A stretch of DNA of 64,000 nucleotides from Ferrimicrobium sp. (GCA_022690815.1 JALCZJ010000008.1:23507-87506), one strand, 5' to 3'; counted from the first letter of the stretch, positions 34,356-43,552 are shown. Notes: generated from the letters alone by a model not told the origin. Numbers and translations are program-made.

Positions 34356-35138
34356 ATGGAACCGGACCAATCCCAGAATATCGACACATCAACGTTTACC
34401 GCGAAGCGAATACCCTTGGAGGGTGCCTGGAACGTGCGAGACCTTGGTGGTTCGGTGTCGTTGTTCGGTGGTGTTGTTGCGCGGGGGCTGATCATTCGAG
34501 GGGACTCACCACATCGACTGACCGCCGATGATTTGGCACTCTTGGCGCCAATCGGAATTCGTGCCATTGTTGATCTGCGGCGTCCTGAGGAGGTGGCTCA
34601 TTTTGGCTCGGGCCCTTTGGCCGATGGCGTGCGTGTCATCTTTCATGTGCCCCTGCGCCAGGCTCCTCGCTTTGAGGCTCCGGTGAGCCAAACGGATGAT
34701 TTATTGTCTCTCTATCGTCACTACGTCAACCACGACACGAGGGAGTTGGCCGACATCATTGCCTTCGTGTCGGATGTGCGACACCTCCCGGTCTTTATTC
34801 ATTGCCATGCCGGCAAAGATCGAACCGGAGTCGTGGCAGCATTGATTCTTGCACTGCTGGGTGTTCCCGACCAGTGGATCGCAGCCGACTACGCGCTTAC
34901 GAGTGATGCCTTTGCCAACTTTCTCATCCAGTCAGGCGCGGTTGTATACGATAACGAGATGGCCCCAGCAGTTCGTTCCGATGCGAGCACCATGTCGAGG
35001 CTGCTGGCAGAGATTCGCGACCGACACGGGTCGGTGGAGCAGCTTTTACTGGCGAATGGGCTCACGCATCGTGAGCTGGTTAGTCTGCGCCGAAATCTGC
35101 TGGTATCGAGCGACCTTCGATGTCTGCAACAGCCTTGA
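34356..35138 (+). CDS. Protein-tyrosine phosphatase (DSP/Siw14-like, PtpB type)
   Basis: The active-site loop PVFIHCHAGKDRTGVVAALIL is the HCxxGKDRTG signature of the bacterial tyrosine/lipid phosphatase family that includes M. tuberculosis PtpB. The N-terminal part has GAWNVRDLGG and RGDSPHRLTADDLALLAPIGIRAIVDLRRPEE, both typical of the family. The product is about 260 residues and has no signal peptide. ATG 34356 is used, but GTG 34326 is an alternative. It converges with the GT87-like gene, 3 bases between the stops. It may dephosphorylate proteins or phosphoinositides; in an inositol-making actinobacterium the latter is plausible, but inferred. Confidence 0.92.
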   Translation: MEPDQSQNIDTSTFTAKRIPLEGAWNVRDLGGSVSLFGGVVARGLIIRGDSPHRLTADDLALLAPIGIRAIVDLRRPEEVAHFGSGPLADGVRVIFHVPLRQAPRFEAPVSQTDDLLSLYRHYVNHDTRELADIIAFVSDVRHLPVFIHCHAGKDRTGVVAALILALLGVPDQWIAADYALTSDAFANFLIQSGAVVYDNEMAPAVRSDASTMSRLLAEIRDRHGSVEQLLLANGLTHRELVSLRRNLLVSSDLRCLQQP

Positions 35139-35141
35139 CGG

Positions 35142-36467
35142 TCAGATTGATGGTGATTGAACGCTCGATACGGTCGACACTTGGACTCGGCTGCCTGCCC
35201 GGAGCTTTTGATCTGCCTTGTGGAAGATGATAGCCCAGACCGCCATATTGGCTGGGTACAGCAGATAGCCAAAGCGGGTCGCCGGGGCGAGCAATATGGC
35301 GATGAAGAAGATGAGCGCCACGTATCCGGTCATCGTCGCGAGTGAGGCTGGGCGCATTCTACGATAGAAAACCAACGCAAGCTCGGCGCCGATGAGTACG
35401 AGCGCAGCGACGACGAAGAGGTGCAGCTGAGAGCCGAAGAGGCCCACCAGTTTTTGGCCGAGCAACGGTGACTCTGCCGGCGACTTGATCTTGGTGAGGC
35501 CCAGAGGAAAAAGGATCTCGTTGACGAAGAAAGCTCTTGGGTCGATCAGACTGGCAATGGCTATCACCGGTGCCAGCACTGTGATGAGGCCCACGCCATA
35601 GCGGGCGCGGCTATGCCGGTTGTCTTGACGTGGTTGTACGATGGCTAAGCCGAAGGCCAACGGCCATGCAGTGAGCTTGATCGCGGCGGCGAGGCCGCTC
35701 GCAAGCCCAGCGATGAAGGGATGTTTGCGGTAGCTTAAAACCAACGCAAGGAGAAGCAGCGCGATGATCGGAAGGTCATCGCCGCCAGTCACCAGGGGCA
35801 GAGCACCGGTGGGAAGAACGATAACAAACTGAAAGAGGCGTACGCGGTCATCAGCCGAGAGGCGACTGAGGGCCAGGGCGATCGTGGTGACGAGGAGGGT
35901 GAAGAGCGTGAGACTCACCCGGGCGTCTCGTAAGGGTTTGGGAATGGTAAGGCCGTTGGGAATGCCGAAGATGATCATGCCCGGCAAATAGGGGTCAAAA
36001 GCGTTGGCGTCGGTGGCCTTTGAAAAGTTCTGAACGCCGACTCCAACGGAGTGTGGGGTGTTGAGATAGCAGTTTTCGTCGCGTACCACACGGTCCCCAC
36101 ACCGTTCGATGACAGCTACCTCATCTTGTGCATGGATCCCCGGAGCGTTGTTGACGCGCTGGGCGATAGAGACACCGAGGGGCACCACGAGGCAAAGAAT
36201 GAACAGCGATGCGACAAGCCCTCGACGGGTGTAGCGGTTGGCTCGCCAACCCCTATGGTGGGAAATGGCAAACGCGACAAGCCCAACGAAAGCATACGGT
36301 AGGACCGCAAACTCGCCCCACTGCACGTAGTCGCCTTGCGTTGATATGAAGAGTTGCCCGATAGCAAAGACTGCCGAACCGAGATAGAGCAACGCATCCT
36401 GCTCCAGCGGAGTCAATTCTCTTAGGATGCGCCAAACTTTTTGGCCCTGCTCGGGCACCACTAGCAC
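35142..36467 (-). CDS. Polytopic membrane glycosyltransferase of GT87/DUF2029 type
   Basis: A protein of about 441 residues with roughly 10 to 12 hydrophobic helices. The layout and segments such as GIIHAQDEV-like extracytoplasmic loop with acidic residues, GLASGLAAAIKLTAWPLAFGLAI and ILLAPATRFGYLLYPANM resemble DUF2029 (GT87) polyprenol-phosphate-dependent mannosyl/arabinosyltransferases of Actinobacteria; the KLTAWPL and RFGYLLYP motifs are characteristic of this group. Such enzymes build lipoglycans or cell-wall sugars on the outside of the membrane. The start is uncertain: GTG 36467 is taken; the open frame runs further to 36599. Confidence 0.78.
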   Translation of the reverse strand: MLVVPEQGQKVWRILRELTPLEQDALLYLGSAVFAIGQLFISTQGDYVQWGEFAVLPYAFVGLVAFAISHHRGWRANRYTRRGLVASLFILCLVVPLGVSIAQRVNNAPGIHAQDEVAVIERCGDRVVRDENCYLNTPHSVGVGVQNFSKATDANAFDPYLPGMIIFGIPNGLTIPKPLRDARVSLTLFTLLVTTIALALSRLSADDRVRLFQFVIVLPTGALPLVTGGDDLPIIALLLLALVLSYRKHPFIAGLASGLAAAIKLTAWPLAFGLAIVQPRQDNRHSRARYGVGLITVLAPVIAIASLIDPRAFFVNEILFPLGLTKIKSPAESPLLGQKLVGLFGSQLHLFVVAALVLIGAELALVFYRRMRPASLATMTGYVALIFFIAILLAPATRFGYLLYPANMAVWAIIFHKADQKLRAGSRVQVSTVSSVQSPSI

Positions 36468-36715
36468 GCTAGCAGTATAGCAGCGTTGCCGATGAGCGTC
36501 GACGAATGATGAAAAATGACGCCACCGTGTCGCTGAATGACGCTGGCCAAGTGGGGTTGATGGCCAAGCAGGTGTCGCGAGCAAGCCGTAGTTCGTCAAG
36601 CCCAGTCGTCAGGCCCAGTGTTGCGAGACCTGCTGCGGTAGATAACTCCTCTGACAGCAGACTGGTTTCGCCAATGACTGGTAGTGCAAGGTGTGCGAGC
36701 TGTTGCGACGGTACC

Positions 36716-37201
36716 ATGGAACTCGTGTCCTTTGTCATCGACGTTCGCCATGCAGTCCATTTCTCACAATGCGTCGAAGTGTTGTCGGCGGTTTATGCGC
36801 GCAACTCGTATCCGGCGTATTGGCCCGCTGATCCGGTGGTTTGGCTGCAGGGCGCCGATGCGCTCAGTGCCTGGGTGGCACTCGATGATGACACGGTTTT
36901 TGGGCACGTTGGCCTGAAGCAATCCGCGCTGGCCGATGGTCGAGCGGTCGGAGAGATCTTTCGACTCTATGTTGACCCACGAATCCAGGGCCAAGGAGTC
37001 GGTCGTGCATTGCTCAATTATGCCGTCGATCAAGCTAGGGCGCGTCAATTGCGGCCGATGCTTCGGGTAATCCCTGAGGTCGGCGAGGTGACGGCGTTCT
37101 ACGAGCATCTTGGCTGGCGCTTGCACGACTCTCGACCGGCGACGAGTGGGCCGCTTGCAGACGCGGGTCTCACGGTGGCAACGTATTTACTGGAGGACTA
37201 G
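36716..37201 (+). CDS. GNAT-family N-acetyltransferase
   Basis: A 161-residue acetyltransferase: EIFRLYVDPRIQGQGVGRALLNYAVDQA contains the acetyl-CoA-binding loop (QGQGVG), and EVGEVTAFYEHLGWRLHDSR is the usual C-terminal motif with Tyr. The early segment TVFGHVGLKQSALADGRAVGE is the central strand pair. ATG 36716 begins the conserved part; an upstream in-frame start at 36506 would add 70 low-complexity Ser/Arg residues typical of a wrong frame. The target is unknown. Confidence 0.9.
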   Translation: MELVSFVIDVRHAVHFSQCVEVLSAVYARNSYPAYWPADPVVWLQGADALSAWVALDDDTVFGHVGLKQSALADGRAVGEIFRLYVDPRIQGQGVGRALLNYAVDQARARQLRPMLRVIPEVGEVTAFYEHLGWRLHDSRPATSGPLADAGLTVATYLLED

Positions 37202-37370
37202 CGCATATCGTTCATTCCTGTGGAGGTGGCTTGGCGCAAGGACCGTCAGGTGCTTTTGCCAAAGGACAGCGGAGCTCACTGTCGACGGAACCTGACGATT
37301 TGCTGAAATGCCCCCTTGTGGTCGAAGCCTTATGTGATAGGGTGGCCTAGACGAGGGAGGTTGTGACAGC

Positions 37371-38279
37371 GTGGCAGTTTGGGATGGCAAGGGTTTACCG
37401 CCGGCCGCACAACGCAGGGTAGAGTCCGCGGCCGCTTCGTCGTTGCGATCATCGCTCCTATCGATTACCGCCAACACAGGGATCGAGTCCGTTGGCTATC
37501 GCCCGGTTAGCGAGGTCATGGGGAGTGTGGTGCTCAGCACCTATGGTGCGGTGATGCCTTCGTGTGGGGTCTACAACCAAGGCTATGGATCGCCATTCGG
37601 CATGAACCAAGGTCTATCCGGGGTGCGAATGGGTGCGGGCCAACAGTTTTATGGAGGGTATGAGCCCTACGTTGATGTGATCAATCGGGGCTGGACGGTG
37701 GCCATCAACCGTATGCTGACCGAATCCAAAGCGGTCGGCGCGCACGGGGTCGTTGGCGTGAAGCTAACCCAGGCTCGGTTTGAAGGTGGTGCCATCGAGT
37801 TCATGGCCATGGGTACCGCTGTCCGCTCAACAGTGGTGAAGGATCATCATGGTCGTGATATCTTCACGACCCATCTCGATGGCCAAGATGTGTCCAAGCT
37901 GCTCCACCATGGCTGGATGCCGGTTCGCCTGATCGTCGAGGTGACCGTCGCTGTGCGTCACGATGACTACAACACCCTCAATCAAGGTTCAATGTTTGCT
38001 CCCAACGCCGAGCTGACAGGGTTCAGCGATCTCGCAAACTCGGCTCGCTCGTCCGCTAGACAGAGCCTCCGTCGCCACCTCAAGCCAAAGGAAGAGGTGG
38101 GGATGATCATCGACTCCCTGGATTCCAATATCTTTCGTAACGAAATGGGACAAGGTCACTCCGATCACCTGTGCGAGGTGCGCGTGACTGGGACCACCAT
38201 CGCACAGTCCGGCCAGTCCGAGACACGCATGGAGCCACTTTCAATCATCTATCTCAAGTCAAGAAAGGCAGGAGCGTAA
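37371..38279 (+). CDS. YbjQ/UPF0145-like repeat protein
   Basis: A 302-residue protein of the YbjQ (UPF0145, DUF74) type: the hallmark NRMLTESKAVGAHGVVGVKL followed by IEFMAMGTAVR matches the family's A-x-x-x-GA-x-G-V-V-G-V/I-x-x and strand of about 15 residues later. The second half (HLDGQDVSKLLHHGWMPVRLIVEVTVAV) starts a second, less complete repeat. YbjQ domains form pentamers and are of unknown function, sometimes called heavy-metal-binding without proof. GTG 37371 has GGGAGG about 11 bases upstream. It overlaps no other gene and is followed after 5 bases by a second gene with two more repeats, clearly an operon. Confidence 0.88.
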   Translation: MAVWDGKGLPPAAQRRVESAAASSLRSSLLSITANTGIESVGYRPVSEVMGSVVLSTYGAVMPSCGVYNQGYGSPFGMNQGLSGVRMGAGQQFYGGYEPYVDVINRGWTVAINRMLTESKAVGAHGVVGVKLTQARFEGGAIEFMAMGTAVRSTVVKDHHGRDIFTTHLDGQDVSKLLHHGWMPVRLIVEVTVAVRHDDYNTLNQGSMFAPNAELTGFSDLANSARSSARQSLRRHLKPKEEVGMIIDSLDSNIFRNEMGQGHSDHLCEVRVTGTTIAQSGQSETRMEPLSIIYLKSRKAGA

Positions 38280-38284
38280 GCAAC

Positions 38285-39112
38285 ATGGCGGAAGAGACAC
38301 TCGATCCACAGCAGCTTGGGGTGCCGGAGGACGCCATCAAGCGTCTCCAGGAGATGCGGCCGGGGCAATCGACCTCGTTGTTCACATCAGACCTCTCGGT
38401 GAACGAGTTTCTGCTCGTACGAGAGGCTGGTTTCCGACCGTTGGGGCTGGTCTTTGGCTCCTCGATCTATCACGTGGGTATTCAGGTGGGGCGTTGGAGT
38501 TCCAATCAGGAGCTTGATAAGTTGACCTCAGCGATGTACCATGCGCGAGAACTCGCGATGGAGCGTATGCAGTCCGAAGCCGAGGTACTTGGTGCCGACG
38601 GTATCGTCGGTGTCCGCCTCGATGTCGAGTTCAAGGAGTTCGGCAACGATATCGCTGAATTCATTGCGGTAGGCACAGCGGTCAAGGCTGATGACACCAC
38701 AATTAACTGGCAGAGCGGAGGGCGTCCATTCACCTCGGACCTCAGCGGGCAGGATTTTTGGACTCTTCTACAGTCGGGGTACGCCCCACTTGGGATGGTC
38801 ATGGGCACCTGTGTCTATCACATAGCTCATCAAGGGATGTTGAAGTCGATGGGTAACTTTGGCCAAAACACCGAAATCCCGGTCTTCACTGAGGCGCTCT
38901 ATGACGCTCGAGAACTCGCGATGAGTCGCATGCAGGCGGAAGCAGAGGCTCTCCACGCAGAGGGCATTGTGGGTGTGAAATTGCTCGCTCTTCCTCATCA
39001 GTGGGGCGGTCACACCACCGAGTTCTTCTCGATCGGGACAGCGGTCCATCCGCTGCGAGACAACCACATTATCGCCAAGCCTCAGATGGTGCTACCACTC
39101 ACTGACTTCTAG
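38285..39112 (+). CDS. YbjQ/UPF0145-like protein with two tandem repeats
   Basis: A 275-residue protein made of two YbjQ-like modules. First: REAGFRPLGLVFGSSIYHVGIQ, then AMERMQSEAEVLGADGIVGVRLDVEF and IAEFIAVGTAV. Second: SGYAPLGMVMGTCVYHIAHQG, then AMSRMQAEAEALHAEGIVGVKLLAL and TEFFSIGTAV. The near-parallel wording shows internal duplication. ATG 38285 has AGGAG 8 to 10 bases upstream and lies 5 bases after the previous stop. Together with the upstream gene, this gives at least three such modules in one operon. The function is unknown. Confidence 0.9.
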   Translation: MAEETLDPQQLGVPEDAIKRLQEMRPGQSTSLFTSDLSVNEFLLVREAGFRPLGLVFGSSIYHVGIQVGRWSSNQELDKLTSAMYHARELAMERMQSEAEVLGADGIVGVRLDVEFKEFGNDIAEFIAVGTAVKADDTTINWQSGGRPFTSDLSGQDFWTLLQSGYAPLGMVMGTCVYHIAHQGMLKSMGNFGQNTEIPVFTEALYDARELAMSRMQAEAEALHAEGIVGVKLLALPHQWGGHTTEFFSIGTAVHPLRDNHIIAKPQMVLPLTDF

Positions 39113-39511
39113 TCTCCTCGACGCGGATGCGTCTGGGGAGAGGTCGACCCAATCACTTTGCTGTCGTTGCGCTCGTCGTCGATGTGGCGACGCCATCGTC
39201 GAAAGCGGAGCTATCGCCCAAGGGTGCATGGTACCGAAGTGGACATAGCGCCGAAGCAGGCGTAGCGCCGAAGCCGATTGGGTTGCGTTGGCAACTAAGC
39301 GATGTGTTGCTCAAGGTGTGAGGTCAAGGGGTGAGCTTGCGAGGTGTCACCATGACGTCGATGTGAGCATGATGCAGGCGGATGCTGCATCTTTGCGAGC
39401 ACTGCCACCCGTGCAGCGTCAACGGTTGGGCACAAGGGGTTTGCATAGGATAGCCTTTTGAAACTTGCCGCTTGTGGGTTTTTGCGGTGCCATGAAGGGA
39501 GACCATGATCA
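39113..39511. other. 400-base spacer without a recognised gene
   Basis: I see no gene here. A short direct repeat TAGCGCCGAAGC occurs twice around 39247-39275. Short open frames on both strands have no convincing start or motif. The region should contain the promoter of the following esterase, but I cannot pick a clear one. Confidence 0.5.
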
Positions 39512-40441
39512 ATGGCGTTGGATCCAGTGTTGAAACAATTTCTCGAGAGCATGCGAGCGGGTGGCGCAAAGGCAACCTATGAGATGGAGCTTTCCGAAGC
39601 ACGCGCGCTTGGCGAGGCGATGGCCCCGCTTGCTTTCTCCCAGGCCGACGAAATGGAGCAAGTCACCGATATCGTGGTGGGCTCGACACCGGTGCGTATC
39701 TACACTCCTGGGGGAGCCAACGATGTACTCACACTGTTTTTCCATGGTGGCGGCTTTGTGATCGGAAGCATTGTCTCCTACGATCCATTGGTTCGTCGTC
39801 TGGCTGCACGAACGAAGTCGACTATCGCGTCGGTGGGATACAGGCTGGCCCCCGAACACCCATTTCCAGCAGCTGTCGAGGACGCTATAGCCGTCCTACA
39901 TTGGGGTTCTAAGTCGGCAGCCCAGCTAGTCGGATCAGCTTCTCCCCGCCTGGCGGTGGCGGGTGACTCTGCGGGTGGCAACCTGGCGGCGGTGGTGGCA
40001 CTCGAGGCGCGTGACCAAGGGATCGATCTGATCGGACAGCTTTTGGCCTACCCGGCCACGGACATCAACACCGAGACGCCATCGATGCATCAGTTCGCAG
40101 CCGGCTACTTCCTCGAACGCGAGGAGGTGATCTGGTTCGGTGAACAGTACTACCAAGACGAGGCCGCCGCACTCGCCGATTGGCGCGCGCGCCCGGTGCT
40201 GGCGGACCCAACTGGCGTCGCGCCGGCCATCGTAGCGGTGGCCGGTTATGACCCGATTAGAGATTTTGGACTCCAATACGCACAACACCTCGAGCGGAGC
40301 GGGGTGCCGACACGTACCTACGATTACGAGACGCTTGTCCACGGTTTCCTCTCGTTAGGTGATATCGTCCCGGCGGTCCGAGAGGCGACTAGCAACCTCT
40401 TTGACGCCTTTGCGGGGTTGTTGCAATCCGGTAAGGTCTAA
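39512..40441 (+). CDS. Alpha/beta-hydrolase esterase of the hormone-sensitive-lipase family
   Basis: A 309-residue esterase/lipase of bacterial family IV: the oxyanion-hole motif FFHGGGFVIGS, the nucleophile elbow VAGDSAGGNLAAVV (catalytic Ser), the Asp segment AGYDPIRDFGLQYA and the catalytic His in VHGFLS are all present with normal spacing. YRLAPEHPFPAAVEDA is a further HSL hallmark. There is no signal peptide, so it acts in the cytoplasm on short-chain or carboxylic esters. It stands alone between two gene-free spacers; its physiological substrate is not indicated. Confidence 0.95.
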   Translation: MALDPVLKQFLESMRAGGAKATYEMELSEARALGEAMAPLAFSQADEMEQVTDIVVGSTPVRIYTPGGANDVLTLFFHGGGFVIGSIVSYDPLVRRLAARTKSTIASVGYRLAPEHPFPAAVEDAIAVLHWGSKSAAQLVGSASPRLAVAGDSAGGNLAAVVALEARDQGIDLIGQLLAYPATDINTETPSMHQFAAGYFLEREEVIWFGEQYYQDEAAALADWRARPVLADPTGVAPAIVAVAGYDPIRDFGLQYAQHLERSGVPTRTYDYETLVHGFLSLGDIVPAVREATSNLFDAFAGLLQSGKV

Positions 40442-40803
40442 GCGTTGGGTATTGAGCCGTCGGTAGACCTACGAGACGGATGGCGTGTGCCCAACTGGGG
40501 CCGTGCCGATAAAGCAGTGCCCTCGGCGGGCCGCGCCGGTGCATGGTACGCTCGGTGATCTAGGCCCCGGTTGGCGCTAATGGCCGGGCCGGGCGAGAAC
40601 CCTGCTGCGCGATTGGGGCACCTGGGCAACATGGAGACGTTGGAACGGCAGCGCAGGCGGTGGCAGGTCTAGCCTCGGACAGTTTGGGTTGGTAAGCGGT
40701 TGTTGATCGTGCAGAGCAGATGGACGTTAGTCAACTGATTTATTGGCAACTGCGTTGTCGCATGCGTAATAATTCTGTCGACAACAGCTAGCATCGGTGG
40801 GGT
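40442..40803. promoter_or_regulatory. Spacer with candidate promoter/operator for the NarL-type two-component genes
   Basis: No gene is visible in this 362-base stretch. A GC-rich hairpin-like element (GGCCCCGG...CCGGGCC) lies around 40563-40592 and could end transcription of the esterase. Near the right end, the arms GTTGTCG (40754-40760) and CGACAAC (40779-40785) form a perfect 7-bp inverted repeat around an AT-rich TAATAATT that looks like a -10 region, with TTGGCA at 40743-40748 as a possible -35. This is a good candidate operator. Confidence 0.45.
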
Positions 40804-41979
40804 ATGACACGATTCGATCGCAGTGAGCAGCGCCGCACGATCCTTGGTGGTGGCCAGTGGGTGTGGAGCCTGCTCTTTCTGGGATCGTTTGGGGCTGCCT
40901 TTGTCATGACCCTGGTTTATCCTTCACCCTCTGGCGCTCGAGAAGTAGGTGTCGTCGTCGCTGAGCTGGTGGCTGCACTGGATTGGTTCCTCATCGGTCA
41001 GCCGGTCTTCGTAGAGCTCAATCGATCGAAGACTCGCCTTTGGGTTTTGATCATCTCGCAGGTGATCGTTCTAGCAGTCTCGTCTGCGCTTAACCCAAAT
41101 GCCGGCTATCTGCTGATGCCGGTTGCCGCCCTGGTGTATGCCACACTGCCACTATCGGCGTCGTTGCCAATCGTGGCGGCGATTGAGGGCATGGTTGGAA
41201 TTCTCTCTCATGTCTTTGCCCGACCGGTGGTGTCGTATGTGGTGATCGCTGACTGGTTTGTCCCCACGTTTGTGGCGGGATCGTTCGCCGCCGTGTTTAT
41301 CGCTCGACTGCTCGAACAGCAGGCAAATCTATCACAGAGTCTCGTAGAGCTCAGGCGGACTCAGGGAAGACTGTCCGATCTCTATCGGCAAATCGGAGAG
41401 AACAACGAACGTGAACGTCTGGCGGCGAGGATTCACGAGACGATCGCGCAGCAGCTTATCGGCATCCTGTTGATCGCGAGAGGAACTACCGATGGCTCGA
41501 TCGATGCCGAGCTGATCGAGGAGGCCGCCCAAACGGCACTCGAGGCAGCCCGAGCCGTTATTCGTGAAGGTCAGCTTCCTGCAACGACGCTCGCGTCGGT
41601 CGCTGACGAGGTGGAGTTGCTTAAAGATAAGCTTCAGTCCAGTGGCGTGACCCTCATCGTCGATCGGTTCCCATCGACAGTATTTCCACTCGACGCGACG
41701 ACCACAGAGTGCATGACCTTGATCCTGCGTGAGGTTGGCAACAATATCATTCGGCATTCGAAGGCACGTACGGCCCACTTGGACTTCATCGAAGAGGAGG
41801 GGTCGCTCATCGTCGTTGTCGAGGATGATGGGGTTGGATTTGACACGACGTCGACCGATCACCGTGACCACTTCGGTCTCCAACTCATGCGGCGCCGGGT
41901 TGAGCAGGTCTTTGGCGATTTCTCTATCGAGAGTAACCTCGAGGCTGGAACGCGCATTGAAGTGCGGTTACCTCGATGA
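40804..41979 (+). CDS. NarL-type sensor histidine kinase (HisKA_3)
   Basis: The first half has about six hydrophobic helices and no large extracytoplasmic domain, so it probably senses within the membrane. The phospho-acceptor segment NERERLAARIHETIAQQLIGILL is of the HisKA_3 type (family ERxRIAREIHDxxAQxL), here with His-Glu-Thr in place of His-Asp. The ATPase part has ILREVGNNIIRHSKARTAHL (N-box) and VEDDGVGFD plus HFGLQLMRRRVEQV (G-boxes). Length is 391 residues. Its stop overlaps the response regulator start (ATGA), so they form a coupled pair. Signal unknown. Confidence 0.93.
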   Translation: MTRFDRSEQRRTILGGGQWVWSLLFLGSFGAAFVMTLVYPSPSGAREVGVVVAELVAALDWFLIGQPVFVELNRSKTRLWVLIISQVIVLAVSSALNPNAGYLLMPVAALVYATLPLSASLPIVAAIEGMVGILSHVFARPVVSYVVIADWFVPTFVAGSFAAVFIARLLEQQANLSQSLVELRRTQGRLSDLYRQIGENNERERLAARIHETIAQQLIGILLIARGTTDGSIDAELIEEAAQTALEAARAVIREGQLPATTLASVADEVELLKDKLQSSGVTLIVDRFPSTVFPLDATTTECMTLILREVGNNIIRHSKARTAHLDFIEEEGSLIVVVEDDGVGFDTTSTDHRDHFGLQLMRRRVEQVFGDFSIESNLEAGTRIEVRLPR

Positions 41980-42608
41980 TCCGGGTAGTGATCGTCGACG
42001 ATCACACGATCGTGCGACGTGGCCTTCTCGGCATTTTGGCCAAGGCCCCCGATTTCTCGATCGTTGGTGAGGCGGCTGGCATCGCCGAGGCAAAGCGGGT
42101 GATCGACCTGCAACACCCGGACGTTGTCTGCTGCGATCTCAAGCTCGCAGATGGTGATGGATCGAGTTTGGTCGCCTGGATACGGGATCGAACGCACGCG
42201 CGGGCGCTGGTGTTGACCACCTATGACGAACCTGCACTGGTGCGGTCCGCGCTTGGGGCCGGAGCTCGGGGATATCTGCTCAAGGATGTCGAGGAATCAC
42301 TCCTCTTTGACGCGATCCGGAGGGTGGCATCCGGGCAGACCTATTATGCGACGGCGTTAAGCAAGGGCATCTCGCGGGATCTTGATGACGATCTCGTTCT
42401 CACCCAACGTGAGCTTGAGGTGTTGCGACTAGCCGCCTCGGGTATGACGAATACTGGAATTGGCCAAGCCCTCGGCATTGGGGAGCCGACGGTGAAAACC
42501 TACCTCTCTCGCATCTTTGCCAAACTGGGTGTGAGCACGAGGACCCAAGCGGTCGTCATGGCGATCGACCGCGGCTATCTCGACCGGAGTGTGATCTACC
42601 GCATTTAG
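41976..42608 (+). CDS. NarL/LuxR-family response regulator
   Basis: Receiver: IRVVIVDDHTIVRRGLLGIL with the acceptor Asp in DVVCCDLKLADGDG and Lys in GARGYLLKDVEESLL. LuxR-type helix-turn-helix: LTQRELEVLRLAASGMTNTGIGQALGIGEPTVKTYLSRIFAKLGVSTRTQAV. At 210 residues it is a standard partner for the kinase encoded upstream, with a 4-base overlap. Targets are not known; the inverted repeat in front of the kinase gene is a candidate for autoregulation. Confidence 0.95.
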   Translation: MIRVVIVDDHTIVRRGLLGILAKAPDFSIVGEAAGIAEAKRVIDLQHPDVVCCDLKLADGDGSSLVAWIRDRTHARALVLTTYDEPALVRSALGAGARGYLLKDVEESLLFDAIRRVASGQTYYATALSKGISRDLDDDLVLTQRELEVLRLAASGMTNTGIGQALGIGEPTVKTYLSRIFAKLGVSTRTQAVVMAIDRGYLDRSVIYRI

Positions 42609-42853
42609 GGACGGTTCTTATCGACAGACAGCCAGCACCAAAATCTCGGCCCCCTTCGGTCGGATGCGAGTGCGGGGTACCGGGACGGCCTCTGCGTTGG
42701 TGCTCGCTAGCTCCTGGTAACGCTCGTCGAACCATCCTCTCGGAGCAATCGGCGTTCCAGCGTACATAGTGGGGTTGATCGCTAGGGTGATGGCGATGCC
42801 TTGGCTCCGCGTTGCGCGTGGGTTGGGGTCGTAACCACAAAGGAGAAAGAGCC

Positions 42854-43552
42854 ATGACTCGACCAAGTCAACCGGTGGCGCTGGTCACTGGAACCGCACA
42901 GGGTATCGGCAGAGCAATCGCGGATCAGCTTGAAGCCGATGGCCTTGTGGTGTTGCGAACCGATCGAGATGAGATGGATGTCACAGACGCGGAGTCGGTG
43001 CGGGCCTTTGTGGCCGGGGCGCCTCCCATCGACGTGTTGGTCAACAGCGCCGGCGGCGTTCTCGGTCAAGTTCATCAGCCCCTCGAGGATGTTACGGACG
43101 AGCAGTGGCAGGCGATCATCGATGTCAACCTCACTGGGACCTTTCACTGTGTACGCGCCGTTGTCCGGGGAATGAAGCAACGAGGTTGGGGAAGGATTGT
43201 GACGATCTCTTCAGGGGCCGGACGCAGTGTTTCGTTGACGGGTATCCAAGCGTATGCAAGCGCAAAGGCAGCCCAGATCAATTTCACTCGACAAATGGCT
43301 CACGAGCTCGGCCCCTATGGCATTACCGTCAACGCGATTGCCCCAGGTTTTGTCCTCTCGAATCCGACGACGGTGGCGCAGTGGGAGTCCTATGGCCCCC
43401 AAGGTCAGCAAAAGTTGGTGGAAGGCATTGCGCTACGGCGGCTCGGCGAGGCCAGCGACATCGCCAACGGCGTCGCCTTCTTTGTCTCTGAGCGAGCAAG
43501 CTGGATTACGGGTCAAACCCTCTCTATTGATGGTGGTAGTGCGCTGTTCTAA
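42854..43552 (+). CDS. Short-chain dehydrogenase/reductase (FabG-like)
   Basis: A 232-residue classical SDR: cofactor motif ALVTGTAQGIGRAIADQLE, NSAGG (NNAG-type), catalytic Ser in IVTISSGAGRSVSLTGIQ, the Tyr-x-x-x-Lys pair AYASAKAAQINFTRQ, and VNAIAPGFVLSNP. The C-terminus WITGQTLSIDGGSALF is typical of FabG-type reductases. ATG 42854 has AAGGAGAAAG directly upstream. It uses NAD(P)H to reduce a carbonyl or oxidise an alcohol; the substrate cannot be told. A 240-base spacer without a gene follows. Confidence 0.94.
   Translation: MTRPSQPVALVTGTAQGIGRAIADQLEADGLVVLRTDRDEMDVTDAESVRAFVAGAPPIDVLVNSAGGVLGQVHQPLEDVTDEQWQAIIDVNLTGTFHCVRAVVRGMKQRGWGRIVTISSGAGRSVSLTGIQAYASAKAAQINFTRQMAHELGPYGITVNAIAPGFVLSNPTTVAQWESYGPQGQQKLVEGIALRRLGEASDIANGVAFFVSERASWITGQTLSIDGGSALF

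Noticed and set aside
42618..42866. Minus-strand frame (82 codons) downstream of the NarL-type regulator with a rather gene-like C-terminus (RIRPKGAEILVLAVCR).
   Set aside because: The start would be TTG inside the following short-chain dehydrogenase gene, there is no ribosome-binding site, and no family is recognisable. It may be a gene remnant, but the support is too weak to list.
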